Assembly (NCBI GenBank): GCA_019234945.1
Contig: JAFAKX010000254.1
Span: 1 to 39,888 of the forward strand
DNA: 39,888 nt
Origin: Silvibacterium sp.
Lineage (GTDB): Bacteria; Acidobacteriota; Terriglobia; Terriglobales; Acidobacteriaceae
Direction: 5' to 3'
The position numbers were made by a program, and so were the translations under genes. Positions 8,041 through 16,753 of this stretch are shown piece after piece. The notes under the pieces were generated by a model. That model saw only the letters and a list, made by a program, of their open reading frames with translations, searched no databases and was not told the DNA's origin. The first letter of the stretch is position 1, and each line of letters starts with the position of its first letter.

Positions 8041-9723
8041 CTAATGCGATGACCGCATCGGCGGCGGCTCCGTCAGCGGAAGATCCACCGTGATCGGCGC
8101 ATGATCCGACAGAGATTCGACCGGCGCCGAATTGAGTTCCATCAGAGTCCACGCAAAGTGCGGGGCGAACTGATATTTCCCCCCTGGCTTGTCGGAGTCC
8201 TTCGCAAAACCCTTCACGAAAAACCAGTCGAGCTTGTACTCGCCAACGAGCCCTCCATAGGTTTTTTCCAAAGCAAATGTGCACTCAAAGCCCTTGCTGG
8301 CGCGCTGGTTTGAGTCGCTCAGTGTGCCGCCGCGGTCCTCCGCGCTGCGGGCATCTTCGCCTCGAAAATCGAACACGTAACCGTCATCGAAACGAAAATC
8401 CTCATGCTCCTTGAACAGTTTCGATTCCTTCTTCCGCGAGACAATTGGAACGTCGAAGCCGGTCGGATCGTTCTTGTTGCGCATCATGTTCACGGGCATG
8501 AGCAGAATCGTGGGTGCGCCCGTCGACCACTTCACCGCTGCGATCGCCCACCTGTCGGGATCTTTCACGCGGTCCTTCAGCACCTTCGAAACTGACACCG
8601 GCGCGCTGTCCGAGGCCGTCGTATTGAGATCGCCGCCGATGATAACTGGATTCGGATCGCCCCTGATCCACTCGAGTATCTGCAGCGCCTGCTTCGCGCG
8701 GCACTCCGGCTTGCACTTGTTCTCCAGATGAGGCGCAACGACGGTCACGGCGCCCGTCGGAGACTCGGGCACAGCGAGCTCCACGATCAGCGCAGTGCGC
8801 CCGCCGCGCCGGACCTCGCGCGTGATCCTCTCCATGAATGCCAGGTTCGCGCCCTTGCGCCGCCCGGCTTCAAGTTGCGAGATCTCCTTCTTCTCGCCTG
8901 CGTACCAGTCATAGCAAACAGGAAGCGGCCTGAGCGTTGCCTTGCGTATCGGATATCGGCTCAGTACCGCGGTCCCATGCATGCCGAGGTAACGCGACTT
9001 GTCGACATCGAACGATTTCTGAATATCCGCCTGGGCGTCCTTGTCGTCCATCTCCACCTTCTCGAGGCCGAGATTCAGCGGATCGACCTCCAGAAACTCG
9101 ACCCCGTAGGCGTAATTCATGTTCAGCGCCTTGGCCAGATCTCGCGCAACGTCGCGGTACTCGGTGCGCGTCACGCCATAGTCGGCCTCGTCGATAATGA
9201 ACAAATCCGCCGCCTGCAATATGTCGAGCTGCTGTCTGACTGTCTTCAACTCGTCAGCATCCAACGGCTTCTCCTTCGGATCCTTTCCATCCGGGAGCAG
9301 GCTGTCGAATTTTTTCGGCTGTGTAAGCGCGATTTGAATCTCGTCAAACTGAATGCCGCGCTCGATATTCCACATCACAGCGCGAAGGTAGGGGCCCAGC
9401 TCTGGAGAAGCCGGCCGCTTCGGCTTTGCGCCCTGGTAGAACGCCTCGTTGTTCACAAACGGAGTCGTCACCCGCTTCTGTACCTTCGCCGCGAGCTTCG
9501 GAGGAGGAGTCGCGTTCTTCTCCAGCTGGACCAGCTCATCGAAAGTGAGCGTATCCGGCTTTGAAAGCCGGACGTAATTTGTCTTGGACTGCTTGGACTG
9601 CGCAGCCTTCGTCTTGGACTGCTTAGACTGCGCAGCCGAATCAGAGCCGGCCAGACCGCAGTTAATGAACAGGACCAACGAAACCGGCACGGCAACAAGG
9701 CAAACTCTCAGCCCACGCATCAT
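8041..9723 (-). CDS. Exported endonuclease/exonuclease/phosphatase-family protein
   Basis: 560 residues from ATG at 9721-9723, seven bases after GGAGG. A signal peptide (VCLVAVPVSLVLFINCGLAG) precedes a low-complexity Gln/Ser/Lys linker with a perfect-period duplication. The catalytic fold shows EEP signatures: MWNIERGIQFDEI, PVIIGGDLNTTASDS and a final SDHAPITVDL. LFIIDEADYGVTRTEYRDVA and APHLENKC are consistent with the metal centre. EEP proteins hydrolyse nucleic-acid or phospholipid phosphodiesters or phosphates. Secretion suggests an extracellular nuclease or sphingomyelinase-like activity; the substrate is unknown. Confidence 0.9.
   Translation of the reverse strand: MMRGLRVCLVAVPVSLVLFINCGLAGSDSAAQSKQSKTKAAQSKQSKTNYVRLSKPDTLTFDELVQLEKNATPPPKLAAKVQKRVTTPFVNNEAFYQGAKPKRPASPELGPYLRAVMWNIERGIQFDEIQIALTQPKKFDSLLPDGKDPKEKPLDADELKTVRQQLDILQAADLFIIDEADYGVTRTEYRDVARDLAKALNMNYAYGVEFLEVDPLNLGLEKVEMDDKDAQADIQKSFDVDKSRYLGMHGTAVLSRYPIRKATLRPLPVCYDWYAGEKKEISQLEAGRRKGANLAFMERITREVRRGGRTALIVELAVPESPTGAVTVVAPHLENKCKPECRAKQALQILEWIRGDPNPVIIGGDLNTTASDSAPVSVSKVLKDRVKDPDRWAIAAVKWSTGAPTILLMPVNMMRNKNDPTGFDVPIVSRKKESKLFKEHEDFRFDDGYVFDFRGEDARSAEDRGGTLSDSNQRASKGFECTFALEKTYGGLVGEYKLDWFFVKGFAKDSDKPGGKYQFAPHFAWTLMELNSAPVESLSDHAPITVDLPLTEPPPMRSSH
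9581..9637. repeat. Two-copy 30-bp-period tandem repeat inside the EEP gene
   Basis: A 27-bp unit occurs at 9581-9607 and again at 9611-9637 with one mismatch (the second copy has TTAGAC where the first has TTGGAC). It encodes two copies of an A-A-Q-S-K-Q-S-K-T decapeptide just after the signal peptide. It probably arose by slippage in a flexible linker. Confidence 0.85.
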
Positions 9724-9863
9724 TTCGACGCCTCCGTTGCAAATTCGGATCAACGACGGCCATAGTCTTTCCCGCTTGCCAATCCATGTCAATGGCTTTC
9801 CATGGCAACCGTCTGCTCAACACCCTGCGGTAGAATTCCCGCATTCCCGTATCACCTTCTTTT

Positions 9864-11003
9864 ATGCTTCCCGCGGAATCACACCACGAGGCCCGTCTCT
9901 TTGTCGAAATCGGCGCGTCGGTCATCGTCCTGTCGATCCTCGCCCGCTTCGCAAGCCGGTGGGGATTCTCCGCGATCCCGTTGTACCTTCTTGTGGGCCT
10001 GGCTTTCGGCAACGGAGGCCTGCTGCCGCTCCACCTCAGCCAGAGCTTCATCGGGACCGGCGCCCAGATCGGTGTGCTGCTACTGCTTTTCATGCTGGGC
10101 CTCGAGTACCACGGAGAAGATTTGGTGCGCGATCTCCGCTCGGGCCTTCCCGCAGGCGGCGCGGATTTCCTGCTCAATTTCACTCCGGGTCTCGCCGCGG
10201 GCCTGCTGATGAAATGGAGTCCGCTCGCCGCAGTCCTGCTCGGCGGCATCACCTATATCTCCTCGTCCGGCATCGTCGCCAAGGTCCTGTCGGAGCTCAA
10301 TCGCGTCAACAATCCCGAGACACCCACGGTCCTCGCGGTCCTCGTACTTGAAGACCTCGCCATGGCTGTCTATCTGCCGCTTGTCGGCGTGTCACTCGCC
10401 GGCGGCACACCGCTCAAAATCGCCACCTCGGTCGGAGTCGCAGTCACCGTAGTCATCCTCGTGCTGATTCTCGCCCTTCGCCTTGGGCACCGCCTGAGCT
10501 CCTGGGTCTCTCACGAGTCCGAAGAGATCGTCCTCCTCACCACCTTCGGACTCGTCCTCTTCGTCGCCGGTATCGCCGCGCGCTTCAAGGTGTCCGCCGA
10601 AATCGGCGCATTTCTCGTCGGCATCGCGCTGTCTGGTCAGATCGCCGAACAGACCCACCGGCTGCTCTCACCGCTCCGAGACCTCTTCGCGGCCATCTTC
10701 TTCTTCTTTTTCGGACTCCAGATCGACCCAAGAACCCTGCCGCCCGCGCTGCCCCTCGCCATCCTGCTCGGCGTCGTCACAGCGTTGACCAAGGTGCTCA
10801 CCGGATACTGGTCGGCAAACCGGGCCCACATCGACCGCCACGGATGCATCCGCGCTGGCGCAGCCCTGATTGCCCGCGGCGAATTTTCAATCGTGATCGC
10901 CGGTCTCGGAGCCGCCATTGAACCGAAACTCGGCCCCCTCGCGGCCGCCTACGTACTCTTCCTCGCCATTATCGGCCCCATGGTGGCCCGCCTGGCGAAA
11001 TAA
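9864..11003 (+). CDS. CPA2-family cation:proton antiporter, membrane domain only
   Basis: 379 residues with roughly twelve hydrophobic segments. Kef/CPA2 hallmarks are visible: FLLVG-like IPLYLLVGLAFGNGG, GVLLLLFMLGLEYH, the GGITYISSSGIVAKVL helix, LVLEDLAMAVYLPL (the ion-site aspartate region), and EIGAFLVGIALSGQ. The family exchanges K+ or Na+ for protons across the inner membrane. No TrkA-N (RCK) regulatory domain follows; the protein stops right after the last membrane helix. No clear Shine-Dalgarno sequence precedes the ATG. It is divergent from the EEP gene and is followed in the same direction by a histidine kinase 157 bases downstream. Confidence 0.93.
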   Translation: MLPAESHHEARLFVEIGASVIVLSILARFASRWGFSAIPLYLLVGLAFGNGGLLPLHLSQSFIGTGAQIGVLLLLFMLGLEYHGEDLVRDLRSGLPAGGADFLLNFTPGLAAGLLMKWSPLAAVLLGGITYISSSGIVAKVLSELNRVNNPETPTVLAVLVLEDLAMAVYLPLVGVSLAGGTPLKIATSVGVAVTVVILVLILALRLGHRLSSWVSHESEEIVLLTTFGLVLFVAGIAARFKVSAEIGAFLVGIALSGQIAEQTHRLLSPLRDLFAAIFFFFFGLQIDPRTLPPALPLAILLGVVTALTKVLTGYWSANRAHIDRHGCIRAGAALIARGEFSIVIAGLGAAIEPKLGPLAAAYVLFLAIIGPMVARLAK

Positions 11004-11160
11004 AGTGTCACGCGTCGAGGCGTTTCCCCTGCCGCACAACCTTCCAACCGCGACAACCCCCCAAGGATCATTGCCCATCCTATCTTTTAAAAGGCCAAGC
11101 CCAGATGCCGGGCTGTGCCGTAGTAGCTTTTGGAAACTGAGTTGAAATCCATGGGAGCAA

Positions 11161-12501
11161 ATGAATCCGGACCATCAAGCACGCACCGCAATCGGCAGCG
11201 ATTCTGCCGATACGAACAGGGCTCCGAAGATCAGTTGTACTGGAGCAATGGCCGACCTCGTGCGCGGCCTCAACTGGGCTGATACGCCCCTCGGCGCCAT
11301 CGCAGCCTGGCCGGAACTCCTTATCTGCTCCGTAAATCTGCTGCTCTGCAGCCAGTTTCCGGCCGCGATCTTCTGGGGTCGGCAGCTCATCCAGATCTAC
11401 AACGACGCCTACGCGTCGGTCATCGAAGAGAAGCACCCACGCGCGCTCGGCCAACCGGCTGCTGAGTGCTGGAAGGAATCCTGGCAGGTTGCCGGCCCCC
11501 AGATTGAAGCGGCCCTTCTCCGCGGCGAATCCGTGTATCGCAAAAAGGTGCTCGTTCCCGCCATCCGCCAGGGCGCCCTTCAGGACGTCTACTGGACCTA
11601 CTCCTGCAGCCCGATCTACACCAGTTCCGGCAGCATCGAAGGCGTGCTGGCCATCTGCCACGATGTCACCGGCGAGGTCCTCGCCACACGGGAACGTGAC
11701 AGCCTGATCGAGCAGGTCCAGCAGATGCTCGCGGCCACCCGCGATGCCGCCGTCCTCGATGCCACGAAGCGCACCGAAGCGGCACTCAGGGAGAGCGAAA
11801 AGCTCGCCTCCGTCGGCCGTCTCGCCGCCTCCATCGCGCACGAGATCAACAACCCGCTCGAGGCCGTCACCAATCTCATCTATCTCGCCCTGCAGACCAC
11901 CAACGCTGGCCAGACCCGCGATTACCTTGAGCTGGCCCAGCGCGAGTTGCGCCGCGTCTCCACCATCACCAGCCAGACCCTCCGCTTCTATCGCCAGTCG
12001 ACCCAGCCCCGGGCGGTCTCCTGCGGCGAGCTGATTGAGAGCGTGCTCGCCATGCATCAGGGACGCACCGCCAACTCACACGTGCACGTCGAGCAGCGCA
12101 TGCGCGCCGGCGAGGCCCTCAGCTGCTTCGATGGAGAAATCCGGCAGGTACTCAATAACCTCATCGCCAACGCAGTCGACTCCATGCACAACACTGGAGG
12201 CCGCCTGCTCATCCGCAGCCGCGAGGCCACCTCCTGGTCGACAGCACGCCGCGGCCTCCTGCTCACCATCTCCGATACCGGCAGCGGCATCAGCCCGGAC
12301 AACTTGCCCCGGATCTTTGAGCCCTACTTCACTACCAAGGGATCCGGCGGCACAGGCCTCGGCCTCTGGGTCAGCAAGCAGATCGTCGAGCGTCACGAGG
12401 GAACCCTGCGCGTCCGCAGCTCTCAGCGCCCCGGCCGGTCCGGAACCATCTTCACGCTCTTCCTGCCCTTCAACGGCATCACCCAGAAAGCCGCCGCCTG
12501 A
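11161..12501 (+). CDS. PAS-domain sensor histidine kinase (cytoplasmic)
   Basis: 446 residues; ATG preceded by GGGAG. There is no membrane segment. An N-terminal PAS-like domain (about residues 55-175, FPAAIFWGRQLIQIYNDAYA, then a C-terminal PAC-like DVYWTYSCSPIY) leads through a coiled linker into HisKA with an intact H-box SIAHEINNPLEAV. HATPase_c follows with N box NNLIANAVDSM, G1 DTGSGISPDNLPRIFEPYFTT and G2 GTGLGLWVSKQIV. This soluble kinase type autophosphorylates the H-box histidine and passes phosphate to a response regulator; none is adjacent, so its partner is elsewhere. It contrasts with the kinase at 24951, which lacks this histidine. Confidence 0.94.
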   Translation: MNPDHQARTAIGSDSADTNRAPKISCTGAMADLVRGLNWADTPLGAIAAWPELLICSVNLLLCSQFPAAIFWGRQLIQIYNDAYASVIEEKHPRALGQPAAECWKESWQVAGPQIEAALLRGESVYRKKVLVPAIRQGALQDVYWTYSCSPIYTSSGSIEGVLAICHDVTGEVLATRERDSLIEQVQQMLAATRDAAVLDATKRTEAALRESEKLASVGRLAASIAHEINNPLEAVTNLIYLALQTTNAGQTRDYLELAQRELRRVSTITSQTLRFYRQSTQPRAVSCGELIESVLAMHQGRTANSHVHVEQRMRAGEALSCFDGEIRQVLNNLIANAVDSMHNTGGRLLIRSREATSWSTARRGLLLTISDTGSGISPDNLPRIFEPYFTTKGSGGTGLGLWVSKQIVERHEGTLRVRSSQRPGRSGTIFTLFLPFNGITQKAAA

Positions 12502-12602
12502 AACGTCGCCATTACTCCTGCGCAGCCCGTTCCAGCTCGGCAATGTCGAGCTTTTTCATCTTCAACATGGCATGCAGCGGAAAATCTGCAAAGCACTCAT
12601 CG

Positions 12603-13157
12603 TCACCTCTGGGATTGCACCAGCGGAAACTCTGACGCCAGATGCGCATCGATCACCATCTGCGTCCGGCGCTCTACCTGCTCATAGAGCGCCGTCTTCC
12701 TTCCCGGCAGCACGCTGCGAAACCTCGGCCAGTACTTCTGCCGCAGCGCCGCCACATCGGCATCCAGCTTCAGCATGCGCGCCGACCACTCATCGGCCTG
12801 CGCATCCGTCATCGTATCGTAGCTCTCCGTATACGACTTGATCAGCTCGTACTTCACGTTGTTCAGCTCGACCAGATCCGCCGTGTACTGGTCGTACACC
12901 GGCCAGAACTTCTCCGCCTCTTCATTCGTCAGCGGCACCTTCGTCTCGATGACCTGCCGTTTCTGATTCCGGATATCCTTCCGCAGGATCGCAATATCGC
13001 GAGCGTCCTCATCCTTTGAGGCCTTCGTTCTCTGGCCCTGCGCCGCGCTATTTTGCGTACCCCCGTTCTGCCTTTCACCGTTCTGCGTCGTCGCCCAGCC
13101 CCACCCGGCCGCCAACACCGCAGCCAGTACCATCACTGCAATCAGGAGCCTCTTCAT
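12603..13157 (-). CDS. Exported helical protein of unknown function
   Basis: 184 residues from ATG at 13155-13157 with AAGGAG seven bases upstream. A cleavable signal (LLIAVMVLAAVLAAGWGWA) is followed by an Asn/Gln/Gly-rich linker and an almost wholly helical charged domain (DIRNQKRQVIETKVPLTNEE, FWPVYDQYTADLVELNNV, VAALRQKYWPRFRSVLPGRK). The spacing and LTNEEAEKFWPVY pattern recall Spy/LTXXQ-like periplasmic helical proteins, but I cannot assign it. Its start overlaps the stop of the methyltransferase-like gene by four bases (ATGA), so the two are translationally coupled. Confidence 0.82.
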   Translation of the reverse strand: MKRLLIAVMVLAAVLAAGWGWATTQNGERQNGGTQNSAAQGQRTKASKDEDARDIAILRKDIRNQKRQVIETKVPLTNEEAEKFWPVYDQYTADLVELNNVKYELIKSYTESYDTMTDAQADEWSARMLKLDADVAALRQKYWPRFRSVLPGRKTALYEQVERRTQMVIDAHLASEFPLVQSQR

Positions 13158-13726
13158 CGCGCAACTCCTTCTTTCCCGCTCCACGCTTCCCCGCGCCACG
13201 GACGCAGCCGCGGAATCCACGCTCGCACATTCCTGCAATACTCCTCGTATTCCGCGCCAAACTTCCTGCGCAGCGTCGGCTGCTCATAAAGGAGCACGAA
13301 CAGCATCACACCTGCGACCGCAGCGCACGCCCAACCAATCGCCTCCACATCAGCCCGTCCGAAGATCACCCACAGCCCCGTCCATCCAACAAAGAAGCCG
13401 AGGTACATCGGATTCCTCACATACCGGTACGGGCCCACCACCACCAGCTTCTGCGGAGGAGCAAACACGGCCGGGGTGCCATGCCCCGTCCGTCCAAAGT
13501 CCCAGATGCACCTCAGCGCCACCGCAAAACCCAGCACCGCAGGCGCCGCCGCAAGCCACCTCCATCGCGCCGCCCCAGCCATCTCCACACGGAAACCCAG
13601 CCACGGCGGCAACAGCCAGAACCACAGCCCAAGAAACGCCGCGCCCACCACCAGCGACGCCAGCGTCGTTCCCAAATTCACACACTTATTCGGATCTCGC
13701 AGGGCCCCCGTATACCCGCTCGTCAT
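13154..13726 (-). CDS. Isoprenylcysteine / phospholipid methyltransferase-like membrane protein
   Basis: 190 residues from ATG at 13724-13726 behind GGAGGG; the slightly longer frame to 13747 lacks a ribosome site. It has four or five membrane segments. The diagnostic C-terminal motif is present: VVGPYRYVRNPMYLGFFVGWTG, then LYEQPTLRRKFGAEYEEYCRNVRAWIP with the conserved E-P-x-L-x-x-x-F-G-x-x-Y-x-x-Y. That is the SAM-binding region of ICMT/PEMT-type integral membrane methyltransferases. The methyl acceptor (a lipid or a prenyl or other thiol compound) cannot be deduced. Coupled to the downstream exported helical protein. Confidence 0.9.
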   Translation of the reverse strand: MTSGYTGALRDPNKCVNLGTTLASLVVGAAFLGLWFWLLPPWLGFRVEMAGAARWRWLAAAPAVLGFAVALRCIWDFGRTGHGTPAVFAPPQKLVVVGPYRYVRNPMYLGFFVGWTGLWVIFGRADVEAIGWACAAVAGVMLFVLLYEQPTLRRKFGAEYEEYCRNVRAWIPRLRPWRGEAWSGKEGVAR

Positions 13727-13804
13727 AGCGTGACCCTCCGGTAACACCGAAGTATGCGCCCGCGCCGAAATGGACGCAATCGGGCTCAGGGCCCCGGTCC
13801 GGTT

Positions 13805-15175
13805 CTACACCAACAGGTGCGTCGTCAGGTCCAGCGTGCAGGAATCCTTCAGTTTCACCGCCCCCGGATTCACCTGCTTACCTTTGCTGTCACAAGGAGT
13901 CGCGTAGAACTGGCACGCCAGTGTCGGGTGCGTCGTCGCCGCACCGGGAGTCAGCGTCACTGTCAGAAAGCCGTACGGCTGATCTTCCGGCTTCGAGCCA
14001 TCGGCGTAATGCTCGATCGTCACCTTCCCCTTCGCCGGCGGTGTGAGTGCCTTCGGCGGGAACCCGTCCTTGAACAGATCGAACGGAAACGCTGGAAAAT
14101 CGCTTTTCGTACCGCCTCCGCACTTAGTCGCCATCAACTCCAGCTGCGTATGCCCGCCGCAGCCCACGATGAAACACGGCACCTGCTGGGTCACGTTGCC
14201 CTTGCCATCCCTGTAAGCAACGGTGATCCGCTGATACAGGTGCGCATGCGCCGAAAATATCGCATCGGGAATCTGCCCGGCCTTACTGAAGGCATCCTGC
14301 AGCACATTGCCGATCGGCTGCCCATTCGACGCCGCCCCGGGGCTCCTCCCGAGCGCAGGATCGCCGCGCTCCTTGAAGTCTTTCGTCCCGTTGAACGGCG
14401 GATAATGCAGCGCCAGCAGAATCGCCTTCGGACTCCCCTTCGCATTCTGCTCCTTGCACCAGGTCAGCTGATCCACCAGCCATTTGAGCTGTCCCTTTTT
14501 CGGATCGATCGGCTTCTGCGGATCGTCCAGAATCCCGCCATTCGCCACATTCGTGTAGAGCCCGATGATCCACGCCAGCGGCGTGTCGAGCCGCCAGTAG
14601 GGATATGGCAACGTCGACTCTGTGCGCGCCTTGTCGGCCTGGTTATCCGGAGAAACGGCGCCCGCTCTGCCGCACATGTTCTGCATGAAGTGGCCGATCT
14701 CGGTGTCCGGAGCCGTACCGCTGTTCCCATCGTGATTGCCGGCGACGCCAAAAACCGGCAGCGGCCCATGGCTGTCCGCATACGCCGCATACTGCGCATA
14801 GAACTGTGTGTTCCACAGATCTCCCGTCATGATTTTTCCGCTTTTCGGATATGCGATGTCTCCAAGGTGATAGAAAAACGACGGAGCCACCGCCGGACTG
14901 ACCGGCTTCGCAATCTGCGACGCCATCCCGCCCGCAACCGCCAGCCCCGGGCCGGTCTCCTGCGGATCGCCCGAGCACCCAACCATGTGAAACGTCATCG
15001 CGCCACTGTGCTTCGGCGTGAAGACCAGGTTTGTCGTTGCGGGAGCAGACGTGGAAAGCGGCGTCCATATGCCGTGTTCTACACATGCCATTGAATCGCT
15101 CTTGTTGCTCTGCTTGCCGTTACTGCTTTCTTTGCTCTTACTGCTCTTTGAAACCGGGCTTTTTTGACTCGCCAT
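13805..15175 (-). CDS. Calcineurin-like metallophosphatase
   Basis: 456 residues from ATG at 15173-15175, six bases after GGAGGGG. The metal-site motifs appear in order: MVGCSGD, YHLGDIAYP, FGVAGNHDGN, LALHYPPFNG and IFSAHAHLYQR. This is the dimetal phosphoesterase set of purple-acid-phosphatase-like enzymes. The N terminus is Ser/Lys-rich (SKSSKSKESSNGKQSNKSD) with no signal peptide. The substrate is unknown; related proteins hydrolyse phosphomonoesters or nucleotides. A beta-sandwich-like tail (VTIEHYADG, GFLTVTLTPGAA, LACQFYATP) follows the catalytic domain. Confidence 0.92.
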   Translation of the reverse strand: MASQKSPVSKSSKSKESSNGKQSNKSDSMACVEHGIWTPLSTSAPATTNLVFTPKHSGAMTFHMVGCSGDPQETGPGLAVAGGMASQIAKPVSPAVAPSFFYHLGDIAYPKSGKIMTGDLWNTQFYAQYAAYADSHGPLPVFGVAGNHDGNSGTAPDTEIGHFMQNMCGRAGAVSPDNQADKARTESTLPYPYWRLDTPLAWIIGLYTNVANGGILDDPQKPIDPKKGQLKWLVDQLTWCKEQNAKGSPKAILLALHYPPFNGTKDFKERGDPALGRSPGAASNGQPIGNVLQDAFSKAGQIPDAIFSAHAHLYQRITVAYRDGKGNVTQQVPCFIVGCGGHTQLELMATKCGGGTKSDFPAFPFDLFKDGFPPKALTPPAKGKVTIEHYADGSKPEDQPYGFLTVTLTPGAATTHPTLACQFYATPCDSKGKQVNPGAVKLKDSCTLDLTTHLLV

Positions 15176-15368
15176 TTCGTGCCCCTCCGACCACCGGGGC
15201 AATATACCACCCACCGGCGGGGAAATCCCGCACTGAAACGCCGCGCCACCAGCAAAGTGGTGGCTGTGCCCGGTACAAGCCCGCGATCTCCAGGACTTTG
15301 CTATGTTCGTTGCTCATAGCCGCATCAAAACGGAAATCTGCGGCTGCACCCGAATTGTGCTAGCGTCA
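15176..15368. other. Intergenic stretch with short hairpins
   Basis: No gene is seen. Small inverted repeats are present: CTATG/CATAG at 15301-15305/15315-15319 and AGCCGCA/TGCGGCT at 15318-15324/15339-15345. They lie directly before the candidate structured RNA. No convincing sigma-70 promoter can be pointed to; TAGCGT at 15361-15366 is a weak -10 candidate. Confidence 0.5.
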
Positions 15369-15520
15369 TAAGTGGATATGTCTTCGTTCCATACCAACCC
15401 CACGCAACAACAAGACCAGCAATCGCTGGCGGTCTTGCTGCGTGTGAACCTTGGAACGAACCAGAGTTAGCTTCCACTTAGTTCAGATCCGCAGGCCCGC
15501 CGTCTCCCGGCGGGCTTTTT
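15369..15520 (+). ncRNA. Candidate rod-shaped structured RNA with terminator
   Basis: Nested inverted repeats make one long rod: TAAGTGGA (15369-15376) pairs with TCCACTTA (15473-15480), TTCGTTCC (15383-15390) with GGAACGAA (15453-15460), CACGCA (15401-15406) with TGCGTG (15439-15444), and CAAGACC (15411-15417) with GGTCTTG (15431-15437), capped by AGC-AATC-GCT. A 10 x 8 base internal loop separates the second and third helices. A strong intrinsic terminator follows at 15495-15520. All helices are perfect, which is unlikely by chance. The layout (closing stem, large central bubble, apical stem) recalls 6S RNA but is shorter. It may instead be a leader or attenuator for the gene at 15570. I do not recognise a known family. 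Confidence 0.55.
15495..15520 (+). terminator. Intrinsic terminator
   Basis: Eight-pair stem GCCCGCCG/CGGCGGGC (15495-15502 and 15508-15515), loop of five bases, then TTTTT at 15516-15520. It ends the candidate RNA and lies 49 bases before the next start codon, so it could act as an attenuator. Confidence 0.85.
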
Positions 15521-15569
15521 CTATGGTCTGTCGGGCAATTTCAACCAATTTCTAGCCCGGAGCCTTAAC

Positions 15570-16010
15570 ATGCGCACTTTCATTCCATTCACTTCCGATG
15601 ACGAAATCGTCGCCATCGGCCACGGTCTCGCAACGCGAACACTGCCCAAATCCAGCTGGACTCACGCCGCTCATTTCGCGGCAGCATTGTGGCTGCTTGC
15701 CCTGCATCCTGAGATCGACGCCCTTCGCGCCATGCCCGGCATGATCCGCGTCTACAACGAAACCACCGGCACTCCCAATACCGACAGCAGTGGATACCAC
15801 GAAACCATCACGCACGCCTCCATCCGCGCCGCCCGAGCATTTCTATCAGACAGATCGCACCGGCCACTATTCGCCACATGCAACGAGCTGATGCTCTCGC
15901 CTTTGGGAAAACCGGAATGGCTCCTGACCTACTGGTCTCGCCCGCGTCTGTTTTCGGTGGAAGCACGCAAAGCATGGATTGAGCCGGATATCGAGCCGTT
16001 TCCATTCTGA
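15570..16010 (+). CDS. Small conserved-looking protein of unknown function
   Basis: 146 residues; ATG preceded by GGAG at eight bases. No signal peptide or membrane segment. Notable segments are LPKSSWTHAAHFAAALWLL, SGYHETITHASIRAARAF and KPEWLLTYWSRPRLFSVEARKAW. The conserved-type His/Trp residues (W-T-H-A-A-H-F and Y-H-E-T) could be an active or metal site in a helical fold. I do not recognise the family. It lies directly downstream of the candidate structured RNA and terminator, so its expression may depend on read-through. Confidence 0.75.
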   Translation: MRTFIPFTSDDEIVAIGHGLATRTLPKSSWTHAAHFAAALWLLALHPEIDALRAMPGMIRVYNETTGTPNTDSSGYHETITHASIRAARAFLSDRSHRPLFATCNELMLSPLGKPEWLLTYWSRPRLFSVEARKAWIEPDIEPFPF

Positions 16011-16074
16011 GGAGGCAGGTGCTTGGCCCAACAAAGCTGGACGGGCTGGCAAGGCGCTTTCAGCACCCATGAGC

Positions 16075-16131
16075 TGTCATCCCGACCGGAGCGGCCGCAG
16101 GTCGCGAAGCGGAGGGACCTGCTGTTATTCA
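16075..16131 (+). repeat. Dispersed-repeat-like intergenic element
   Basis: Starts with TGTCATCCCGACCGGAGCGG and ends in a GGAGGGACCTGCTGTT-like segment, between two convergent genes. Elements beginning with GTCAT-C-C-GA and running into GGA..GACCTGC are, from memory, a widespread intergenic repeat in Acidobacteria genomes. Only one copy is in this window, so repetition cannot be shown here. Confidence 0.4.
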
Positions 16132-16243
16132 AGGACCGCACCTCTCTGCCGAAGGCCGAGGTCGCCACGGACAGGTCTTCGTCCGTGGGGTGGAGGTACG
16201 GACCGATCCATCGCGTGCTAGCGCATCCTCATTCGGCGCTTTT

Positions 16244-16753
16244 TCAGGAAGAAGGATGCTCAGCCAGCGCAGCACTCACAGCCGGTGGCAGCGACTGGAT
16301 TCGTTTAATAAACGCCGCCGCCTTCCACAGCTTCTCATCCGAATCCCACATTCCGTTCGCAAACATCCCCGACCGCCGGACACCGTGCTTCGCCACCCAG
16401 AAAACCTGGGCCTCTGTATATTCGGTTCCGGTCGCCGGCAGATTGGGCGCGGGTGGAAACAGCACCCCCGGATATTTGTATGGCTGCCCCGGCGTGCCAT
16501 GACAACCTGCGCACTCGTTCAGATAGGTCTTGCCGCCGGCAATCAGGTTCTCGTCCGTCGGCGGAAACGGATTCGCCATTTCCGGCGCTTCGCGCCGCAC
16601 CGAAGCGTGTACGGCTCTGTTCATCACCGCGCTTTCAAGACGCGACGGCGGCACGTCGCCCTGAACCTCGGCAAACCCCAGCAGTAGATACGCAAGTCCG
16701 CCAACCGTCAATAACGCAAGCGTAAAAAGCACTCCCAAGACGAATTTTTTCAT
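16244..16753 (-). CDS. Membrane-anchored c-type cytochrome
   Basis: 169 residues; ATG after GGGAG. An N-terminal hydrophobic anchor (VLGVLFTLALLTVGGLAYLLL) precedes one haem site, C-A-G-C-H at residues 81-85 in LNECAGCHGTPGQPY. The distal axial methionine is probably in RRSGMFANGMWDSDEKLW. This is a class I single-haem periplasmic electron carrier of the cytochrome cbb3/alcohol-dehydrogenase-linked style. Its start overlaps the stop of the preceding membrane protein gene by four bases (ATGA), so the two are translationally coupled. Confidence 0.92.
   Translation of the reverse strand: MKKFVLGVLFTLALLTVGGLAYLLLGFAEVQGDVPPSRLESAVMNRAVHASVRREAPEMANPFPPTDENLIAGGKTYLNECAGCHGTPGQPYKYPGVLFPPAPNLPATGTEYTEAQVFWVAKHGVRRSGMFANGMWDSDEKLWKAAAFIKRIQSLPPAVSAALAEHPSS

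Noticed and set aside
13754-15094. Rightward 446-codon frame opposite the metallophosphatase
   Set aside because: Antisense shadow with Arg-rich composition; the minus-strand frame has all metallophosphatase motifs.
15369-15480. Assignment of the structured RNA as SRP (4.5S) RNA
   Set aside because: The conserved GGAAG-type apical loop and asymmetric-loop sequence of SRP RNA are absent.
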